Source: Planctomycetota bacterium (GTDB taxonomy: Bacteria; Planctomycetota; Planctomycetia; Gemmatales; Gemmataceae). Taken from it: a stretch of 43,080 nucleotides of DNA. The position numbers and the translations under genes are program-made. This document shows, one piece after another, positions 35,587 through 43,080 of this stretch. The DNA lies in the NCBI GenBank assembly GCA_009920765.1, contig RFZJ01000029.1, forward strand, positions 1-43,080. Direction: 5' to 3'. Positions within the stretch are counted from its first letter, which is position 1. Every line of letters begins with the position of its first letter. The notes below the pieces were generated by a model. That model ran no database searches. It was given only the letters and a program-made list of their open reading frames with translations, and was not told the origin of the DNA.

Positions 35587-37641
35587 ATGACACCATTGAA
35601 ACTATCTCGAGGCAAATGTCTTCCGCTTGGTGCCACCAAATTAAACAATAGCATCAATTTTGCATTGCTTTGCAGGCACGGCACTGAGGTTCATCTTGCT
35701 TTATTTACTCTCGATACAAGGGAACCCATTGCAGAGATAGTTTTACATCCAAGAAAAAGTAGAACAGGAGACCACTGGCATATCGCAGTAGAAGGCTTAC
35801 CAGAATCTTTTTGCTATGGTTGGAGAGTAAACGGACCACAATCTCCAATACATCGATTTAATCCTGAGCATTTGCTTTTAGACCCCCAATGTAAAACCAT
35901 ATCCGGTGGATCAGAATGGGGTGTGAATGATGAATCCATGGCCCACCATACCAGTAGATTAAGTATTTTCACTAATAACGAAATCCCGCAAATGGAAGAC
36001 ACCCATTTATGCACTCCCATGGAAGACAGTATTATTTATGAACTTCATGTACGGGGATTTACATGCCATCCAACGTCCATGACCGTAAATCCCGGAACTT
36101 TTGATGCATTGATAGAAAAAATCCCTTATCTGAAAAATCTGGGTATTACAGCAGTCGAACTTTTACCTGTTCATGAATTTGACGAAAATGATTGCCCTTT
36201 TTATGACCCCGCTACTGGCCAAAAACATCGAAATTTATGGGGATATAATACTATTTCATTCAATGCCCCCAAAACTTCATACGCAAGTGTGGGAAATATA
36301 AACCAACATATTATTGAATTTCGCAAAATGGTTCATGCTTTTCATATGGCGGGAATAGAAGTAATCATAGATGTGGTTTTTAACCATACTGGTGAAGGAA
36401 ATCATCGTGGCAGAACCTACAATTTTAGAGGATTGGATAATTCCACCTATTACATGGTCGATAAAGATGGGAATTATTTTAATTTTTCCGGATGCGGTAA
36501 TACTTTAAATTGTAATCATCCAGTTGTAAGGGAAATGATTACGAACAGTTTACGATTCTGGGTTGCTGACATGAATGTTGATGGCTTGCGTTTCGACCTC
36601 GCATCGATATTAGGTAGGGATTATCTTGGAAATGTTTTAGTTGAACCACCTATAGTTGAAATGATTGCCGAAGATGGTGTGCTTGCTGATACCAAACTAA
36701 TTGCGGAACCATGGGATGCTGCAGGATTATATCAGGTGGGAGTTTTCCCCTATGGCAGAAGATGGAGCGAATGGAATGGTCAATTTCGCGATGATATTCG
36801 CAGATTTTGGAGAGGAGAGCCTGGCTTTGCCCCCTTGCTGGCAACCCGTATTTGTGGAAGCTCTGATCTTTACGAATCTTCAGGACGAAAACCTAGGCAT
36901 AGTTTGAATTTTATTACCTGCCACGATGGATTCACACTTTGGGATCTTGTCAGTTACAATGTGAAGCATAATTTTCGAAATGGTGAAGGAAATAATGATG
37001 GTTGTTCAGAAAATTTTAGCTGGAATTGTGGCGAAGAAGGCCCCACAAACGACCCATATATTATTGGCCTAAGAAAAAGACAAGTAAGAAATTTTTATGT
37101 AACTTTGTTTGTTTCTCAAGGTGTTCCCATGATGCTGGCAGGTGATGAGTTCTTGCGTACTCAAAAAGGGAACAATAATGCTTGGTGTCAAGACAATGAA
37201 ATTAGTTGGGTAGACTGGACGTTTCTAGAAAAAAACTCCGACTTCCATCGCTTTACCAAAGAATTGATCAAATTACGACTTGCACATCCGGCCTTAAGAA
37301 GACGAACCTTTATGAAGGTTGGAGATATTATTTGGCACGGTATCAATCCTTTTTACCCTGATTTTTCAACTTCCAGTACTTTCATTGCTTTTGCTTTAAA
37401 CGGATTAAAAACCGGCAGAGAAACCGATGCAGACTTCTTTGTTGCAATGAATTCTGGAAATGAACCTGCTGAATGCAAAATTCCTACTTCCCCTACTGGG
37501 AGACCTTGGCGTCGTGTAATTGACACCGCAAAGGCATCACCGCTTGATATTGTGGGTTTCCATGAAGCACCTAACGTTGCTTTTGAAAGCATTTACCCAG
37601 TGGAAGCAAAGTCTTGCTTAATATTATTATCTGAAAAATAA
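35587..37641 (+). CDS. glgX: Glycogen debranching enzyme GlgX (isoamylase family)
   Basis: A 684-residue GH13 enzyme that cleaves alpha-1,6 branches of glycogen limit dextrins. The N-terminal CBM48/E-set domain (about 10-100) is followed by the TIM barrel with IYELHVRGFT, the VIIDVVFNHTGEG loop, and the catalytic residues Asp337 (GLRFDLAS), Glu374 (IAEPWDAAG) and Asp447 (TCHDGFT). The GEGNNDG and QDNEISWVDW segments are typical of the GlgX/TreX group. No Shine-Dalgarno is evident before the ATG. The gene stands alone, with no other glycogen genes in the window, and its stop is 15 bases from the convergent atpC stop. Confidence 0.96.
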   Translation: MTPLKLSRGKCLPLGATKLNNSINFALLCRHGTEVHLALFTLDTREPIAEIVLHPRKSRTGDHWHIAVEGLPESFCYGWRVNGPQSPIHRFNPEHLLLDPQCKTISGGSEWGVNDESMAHHTSRLSIFTNNEIPQMEDTHLCTPMEDSIIYELHVRGFTCHPTSMTVNPGTFDALIEKIPYLKNLGITAVELLPVHEFDENDCPFYDPATGQKHRNLWGYNTISFNAPKTSYASVGNINQHIIEFRKMVHAFHMAGIEVIIDVVFNHTGEGNHRGRTYNFRGLDNSTYYMVDKDGNYFNFSGCGNTLNCNHPVVREMITNSLRFWVADMNVDGLRFDLASILGRDYLGNVLVEPPIVEMIAEDGVLADTKLIAEPWDAAGLYQVGVFPYGRRWSEWNGQFRDDIRRFWRGEPGFAPLLATRICGSSDLYESSGRKPRHSLNFITCHDGFTLWDLVSYNVKHNFRNGEGNNDGCSENFSWNCGEEGPTNDPYIIGLRKRQVRNFYVTLFVSQGVPMMLAGDEFLRTQKGNNNAWCQDNEISWVDWTFLEKNSDFHRFTKELIKLRLAHPALRRRTFMKVGDIIWHGINPFYPDFSTSSTFIAFALNGLKTGRETDADFFVAMNSGNEPAECKIPTSPTGRPWRRVIDTAKASPLDIVGFHEAPNVAFESIYPVEAKSCLILLSEK

Positions 37642-37656
37642 AGCAAAAATTTAAAG

Positions 37657-38058
37657 TTACCTTCTGTTTAATTTAGCACTAGCTCGAACAATCGCACGAG
37701 CCCGATCCTTAAGCTTTGACCGCTCGTTTGCTGATTTATCATCTAATTTTGATTCTATAATGGCTTTTGCCGAATTTACATCTAAGGATGCTAGCTCGGT
37801 AGCCCTTGGAGTTAAAACCGTAACTATATTTTTTGAGATTTGTACAGTTCCACCCTCAATAAAGAAAATAGAATCATTAGAACCATTACGAATCCGCAAA
37901 CAACCAAAACCAAGCTTCGATACTAAAGCTGCCCGATTAGGGAGTATACCCATTTCGCCATCAAACAATGGAATAACCAACGAATCAGAGTCTTGGTCCA
38001 CCAAGGCTTTTTCGGGAGTCACAACAATACAATGAAGTTTAGTTTGGTTTTCTGCCAT
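37657..38058 (-). CDS. atpC: ATP synthase epsilon subunit
   Basis: A 133-residue F1 epsilon subunit, part of the central stalk and an inhibitor of hydrolysis in the family. It has the N-terminal beta sandwich (LHCIVVTPEKALVD, IPLFDGEMGILPNRAALVS, FFIEGGTVQI) and a C-terminal two-helix region rich in Lys and Arg. It follows atpD by three bases and is the last gene of the operon. No terminator hairpin was found after it. Confidence 0.95.
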   Translation of the reverse strand: MAENQTKLHCIVVTPEKALVDQDSDSLVIPLFDGEMGILPNRAALVSKLGFGCLRIRNGSNDSIFFIEGGTVQISKNIVTVLTPRATELASLDVNSAKAIIESKLDDKSANERSKLKDRARAIVRASAKLNRR

Positions 38059-38061
38059 GGT

Positions 38062-39531
<1,470 letters not shown>

Positions 39532-39569
39532 CTAGTCAAAAATCATAAAAACCAAGATTTTTATTCAAC

Positions 39570-40451
39570 TCACTCAAGCGCAGCAGCTCCACCGATAATT
39601 TCAGAAATTTCCTTGGTAATCTGAGCTTGTCGAGCTCTGTTGTAAAGCAAGGATATTGCTTTGATCATGTCATCTGCGTTTTCTGTTGCAGCCTTCATGG
39701 TCACGCGTCTGGCAATCTGCTCACTAACTGCGGCATCAAGAAAACACTTAAAAAGAGAAGCTTTGAATGCCTGTGGAAGAAGTTCTTCCAGAATATCTTC
39801 AGCATTAGGCAAAAATTCATAGCTAATATTTTCATTTTTCTTGGTAGATGTGGTGGAAGATTCATTTGGTTTTGCAAAAGGCAAAACTGTTTCAACCACA
39901 GGAAACTGTCTTGCTGGGTTATGAAACTTCATGTAGGCAACATCAACAGCATCAACATTACCAGAAACAAACTCCTGGATAAACTTATCTGCAAGAGGTT
40001 CAACCTCATCAAACCTAGGTTTATCTTCAAAATTGATATAGGTGGCTACGGGATTAATTTGCTGGTATTTAAAAAACGCAATCGCGCGTTTTCCACTAAG
40101 TTCTAAAAGTGTTTCTTCACCTCTGGATTTTGAAGCATTCAAGCTATTAGTGGCTTCTCTTAAAATACCTGCATTATAACCACCGCATAAACCCCTATTG
40201 GAGCAAATAACAAGAAGGATTCTTCTGGCAATTTTTTCACGCTTAACCAAAAGGGGGTGGGTAACATCTTGCGCAGAAGCAGAGAGTTCAGCGGCAATCT
40301 CAGCAATCTTCTTGGTATAAGCTGTTGCTTCAATAGTCCGATCCATGGCCTTCTTAAATCGCGCAGTAGCGATAAGTTCCATGGTACGGGTTATCTTGCG
40401 AATGTTGCGGATCGCTTTTCTTCGAACCACAAGTTCACGAGTTTTTGCCAT
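39570..40451 (-). CDS. atpG: ATP synthase gamma subunit
   Basis: The rotary central-stalk subunit of F1, 293 residues. The N-terminal helix reads RKAIRNIRKITRTMELIATARFKKA, of which KITRTMELIATARFK is the conserved signature, and the C-terminal helix ends RARQAQITKEISEIIGGAAALE; both form the coiled-coil shaft. The middle Rossmann-like part has ICSNRGLCGGYN. The start is ATG with GAAGG about nine bases upstream; atpA ends 23 bases before. Confidence 0.96.
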   Translation of the reverse strand: MAKTRELVVRRKAIRNIRKITRTMELIATARFKKAMDRTIEATAYTKKIAEIAAELSASAQDVTHPLLVKREKIARRILLVICSNRGLCGGYNAGILREATNSLNASKSRGEETLLELSGKRAIAFFKYQQINPVATYINFEDKPRFDEVEPLADKFIQEFVSGNVDAVDVAYMKFHNPARQFPVVETVLPFAKPNESSTTSTKKNENISYEFLPNAEDILEELLPQAFKASLFKCFLDAAVSEQIARRVTMKAATENADDMIKAISLLYNRARQAQITKEISEIIGGAAALE

Positions 40452-40474
40452 AATTTAGTACCTTCACCCAAATA

Positions 40475-42157
40475 TTAGCCTTTGAACTGAAAACCAAATT
40501 CATTAATAGATGCTTCCAGCTTTTTAATAAGATCTGGAGACAATTTCTTTTCGCTAATCAAGGAATTTCGAACTTCAGGTTTCTGTTCTTTCATGAATGC
40601 CAAAAATTGAAGTTCCCATGCCTGAACTTTAGATCTTTCAACCTTGTCTAAAAATCCTTTGGTTGCAGCATAAATAATCATTACCTGATCAGCAACATTC
40701 ATGGGTTTGTAAGGGGGTTGCTTTAATATTTCAACAACGCTATAACCGCGATCCAACTGTGACTGGGAAGTTTTATCAAGCTCCGTTCCCAATTGAGCAA
40801 AAGCTTCCAGTTCCCTAAACGAAGCAAGATCCAACCTCAAACCGCCAGAAACTTGCTTCATAGCTGAGATTTGAGCTTTACCACCCACGCGGGACACGCT
40901 GATACCTACATCCACTGCGGGTCTAACCCCTGCGTTGAACAAAGAACCCTGCAAATAAATTTGCCCATCAGTAATGGAAATAACATTAGTAGGAATATAA
41001 GCTGAAACTTCACCTTCCAAAGTTTCTATGATAGGCAATGCAGTTAATGAACCACCAGAGGTACTAACTTTAGCTAGCTTGTGATTTGGAAACTTGGGAA
41101 GATCATGTTTTAAAGCATGCTCCTTACCTGCTGGCCCAACATAAACTATACCTTTACCCGTTTGATCCCGGTTGACACCCCAATCGTCAGTTACTTTTGA
41201 TTCATCAGAATTTTTGTCAACAATTACATATCGTTCGGCAAGCTTTGCGGATCGTTCTAGCAAACGAGAATGTGCGTAAAAAATATCTCCAGGATAAGCT
41301 TCACGACCAGGGGGCCTACGCATAAGTAGAGATAATTGACGATATGCTGCAGCTTGTTTACTTAAATCATCGTATACACAAAGCGTAGCCATGCCTTTCT
41401 CATACATATAGTATTCCGCCATGGCACAACCAGCATAGGGCGCAATATACTGCATGGGAGCAGCATCAGCGGAACTGGCATCAACCACAATGGTGTAATC
41501 CATTGCACCATTAGCCTTGAGGATTTCAACCACTTTGGCAACGGTAGAGTCTTTTTGACCGATAGCAACATAAACACAAATCACTCCATTACCTTTTTGA
41601 TTGATAATGGTATCAAGAGCAATCGTTGTTTTTCCAGTTTTGCGATCGCCAATAATAAGTTCACGCTGGCCACGTCCTACTGGGGTCATAGCATCAATTG
41701 CTTTGATCCCAGTTTGCATTGGTTCATCAACAGGCTGTCTATCAGCAACACCAGGTGCGTTGGATTCAACAGCACGGGTTTGACTGGTAATGATCGGGCC
41801 TTTCCCGTCCTTGGGAACACCAAGAGGATCAACAACACGACCAATTAAAGCATCGCCAACGGGAACACGAAGCAAAGCCCCCGTGGTCTGAACTTCATCA
41901 CCTTCCTTGATATCAAGGTACTTACCGAGAATGATGACCCCGACCGAATTTTCTTCAAGATTAAAGGCTAGCCCTTTAATTCCGGCGCGAGGAAAATCAA
42001 CCATTTCTCCAGCCATTACACCAGTAAGGCCGTAAACACGGGCAATACCATCTCCAACTTCCAAAACTCTACCGACGTCTTTAGAGTCGATGCGGTCTTG
42101 AAAGTGCTCAATTTCCTTCTGAAGAACTGAAGCTATCTCGTCTGCTTTGAATCTCAT
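40475..42157 (-). CDS. atpA: ATP synthase alpha subunit with internal insertion
   Basis: The non-catalytic nucleotide-binding subunit of F1. Walker A is GDRKTGKT (170-177), Walker B LCVYDDLS (near 262), and ISVSRVGG carries the conserved Arg. The 560 residues exceed the usual ~505 because ~45 extra residues (about 315-365) sit between the [12 protein letters not shown] segment and [12 protein letters not shown]. The ATG at 42157 (MRFKADEI) aligns with the normal alpha start and is chosen over a TTG at 42172. Its first 50 bases overlap the end of atpH, an unusually long overlap for this operon. Confidence 0.97.
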   Translation of the reverse strand: MRFKADEIASVLQKEIEHFQDRIDSKDVGRVLEVGDGIARVYGLTGVMAGEMVDFPRAGIKGLAFNLEENSVGVIILGKYLDIKEGDEVQTTGALLRVPVGDALIGRVVDPLGVPKDGKGPIITSQTRAVESNAPGVADRQPVDEPMQTGIKAIDAMTPVGRGQRELIIGDRKTGKTTIALDTIINQKGNGVICVYVAIGQKDSTVAKVVEILKANGAMDYTIVVDASSADAAPMQYIAPYAGCAMAEYYMYEKGMATLCVYDDLSKQAAAYRQLSLLMRRPPGREAYPGDIFYAHSRLLERSAKLAERYVIVDKNSDESKVTDDWGVNRDQTGKGIVYVGPAGKEHALKHDLPKFPNHKLAKVSTSGGSLTALPIIETLEGEVSAYIPTNVISITDGQIYLQGSLFNAGVRPAVDVGISVSRVGGKAQISAMKQVSGGLRLDLASFRELEAFAQLGTELDKTSQSQLDRGYSVVEILKQPPYKPMNVADQVMIIYAATKGFLDKVERSKVQAWELQFLAFMKEQKPEVRNSLISEKKLSPDLIKKLEASINEFGFQFKG

Positions 42158-42764
42158 AGGTACTTCTCTCAATTAATTGATTTCGCAAGGATTGAAGGCG
42201 GTTACGCAAACTTCCGTCCCAAAGCCAATCCCCGGCTTTAATAATTAATCCACCAACAATGGAATCATCCACCGTATAAGAAAGAACAGGTTGCTTACCA
42301 AGCTTCATTTGCAAAGCTTTTTGTAATGCAATCTCCTGCTCAGGGGTAACCTTAACGCTGGTAATAACCTGAACCTGCAACTGATTTTTCCTGGTTTCGT
42401 TCAAAACTTGGTATGCATGAACAGAAGCACCAAGTAAACCAAGCCTATCATGTTCATTTAGCACAAAGATAAAGTTGACAACTAATGGACTGCACTTAGC
42501 TTCAAAAATCAATTTTAATAATCTTGTTTTTTCGTCACGCGAAATAACAGGACTGGCAAATAGTGTTTCCAGCCTAGGGTTGGTTTTCAAAAGTGATGAT
42601 ATCTCAAGCAATTCAGCCTGCACATTATCAGCAAGCCCCAATGGTAAGGACGCTTGATAAAGTGCTGCAGAATAAACTTGAATTATTCGCTGAGATCCAT
42701 CGTCAAGCACTGTGTATTGCTTGGCAAGTTCAGCTATATTTGAATCAATATCACTTAAAGACAT
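42108..42764 (-). CDS. atpH: ATP synthase delta subunit
   Basis: A 218-residue F1 delta subunit (OSCP type) that joins the peripheral stalk to the top of F1. The N-terminal helical domain is seen in [13 protein letters not shown] and [19 protein letters not shown] text, and the C-terminal part reads [28 protein letters not shown], the conserved signature. It is longer than the usual ~180 residues: a ~25-residue polar N-terminus and a Ser/Arg-rich C-terminal tail, the latter being coded by the stretch overlapping atpA. Confidence 0.93.
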   Translation of the reverse strand: MSLSDIDSNIAELAKQYTVLDDGSQRIIQVYSAALYQASLPLGLADNVQAELLEISSLLKTNPRLETLFASPVISRDEKTRLLKLIFEAKCSPLVVNFIFVLNEHDRLGLLGASVHAYQVLNETRKNQLQVQVITSVKVTPEQEIALQKALQMKLGKQPVLSYTVDDSIVGGLIIKAGDWLWDGSLRNRLQSLRNQLIERSTYEIQSRRDSFSSSEGN

Positions 42765-42802
42765 TATCTAGCCCCAGCAGAAAAAAACTGCAACCATTAA
42801 AA

Positions 42803-43080
42803 CTATTTAGAAAGTTCAGCCAAGCAATCGTCAACAAGAACACGATGATCTTCGATTGTCAAAGACTTTTTGATGGCTCTAGAAGATACAAGCAATGCCA
42901 AATCGGATGCCTTGGTAAGCAAATCTTTCATCGCTTGATCCTTGGCAAGTTGCAACTCACGATGCAACCTCTCGCGTTCTGCACCAATTTCTTCTTTAGC
43001 TTTAGAAACCATCTCGTCTTTCAATGCCTGGCCATCACGGCGGGCTGCACGGCATTCGCTGCGAGTTTTCTTGATCTGGC
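42803..43080 (-). CDS. atpF: ATP synthase b subunit, C-terminal part (N-terminus outside window)
   Basis: The frame is open from the right edge and ends at 42803; the membrane anchor lies beyond the window. The visible ~92 residues are a charged helix (KTRSECRAARRDGQ, RLHRELQLAKDQAMKDL) followed by the conserved C-terminal segment DLALLVSSRAIKKSLTIEDHRVLVDDCLAEL, of which LALLVSSRAIKKSL is shown in the alignment of b subunits. A TTG at 43024 is internal. Its position just before atpH is the normal operon order. Confidence 0.93.
   Translation of the reverse strand, partial: QIKKTRSECRAARRDGQALKDEMVSKAKEEIGAERERLHRELQLAKDQAMKDLLTKASDLALLVSSRAIKKSLTIEDHRVLVDDCLAELSK

Overview
The window comes from the chromosome of an AT-rich bacterium, most probably a member of the Planctomycetota. 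The evidence is indirect: a long FHA/coiled-coil protein ending in a kinase fold of the kind common in that phylum, a bacterial deoxyhypusine-synthase-like protein, enlarged complex I and ATP synthase subunits, and an APH-type kinase. No rRNA, tRNA, CRISPR array, insertion sequence or prophage gene was found. Nearly all DNA is coding, and most genes belong to core metabolism.

Layout. 3-716 is the 3' end of mutL, with an intact endonuclease motif. 837-4202 is a giant FHA-like, coiled-coil and pseudokinase protein. It converges on a minus-strand cluster of a nucleotide-sugar dehydrogenase, ymdB and rny (4206-7943). A 533-base non-coding stretch with three dyads and a good sigma70-type promoter precedes rplM-rpsI (8477-9388). 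Then comes one long minus-strand operon, nuoA to nuoN in canonical order (25614 down to 10381), all 14 subunits of respiratory complex I, ending in an APH-family kinase (9399-10364). A Xer-type recombinase lies just upstream of nuoA.

From 26950 the gene content is mixed: a proline-rich lipoprotein with a possibly degenerate phosphatase-like domain, a Cys/Met-metabolism PLP enzyme, a deoxyhypusine-synthase-family enzyme, a secreted HEXXH peptidase (M2-like), a lone receiver domain, an M32 carboxypeptidase, rho, and glgX. The right edge holds the F1 part of ATP synthase on the minus strand (atpF partial, atpH, atpA, atpG, atpD, atpC).

How it works together: complex I pumps ions while oxidising NADH, and the F1Fo ATPase uses the gradient. 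Both have several subunits enlarged by extra loops or tails. RNase Y and Rho cover RNA decay and transcription termination. All five convergent gene junctions are separated by 15 bases or fewer or overlap, and only one has a convincing intrinsic terminator.

I do not see a clear undescribed multi-gene system. The best candidates for a closer look are the FHA/pseudokinase protein, the lipoprotein with a probable dead phosphatase fold, the complex I subunits with large insertions, and the bacterial deoxyhypusine-synthase homologue. Taxonomy and all homology calls are from recognition of motifs by eye; no search was run.
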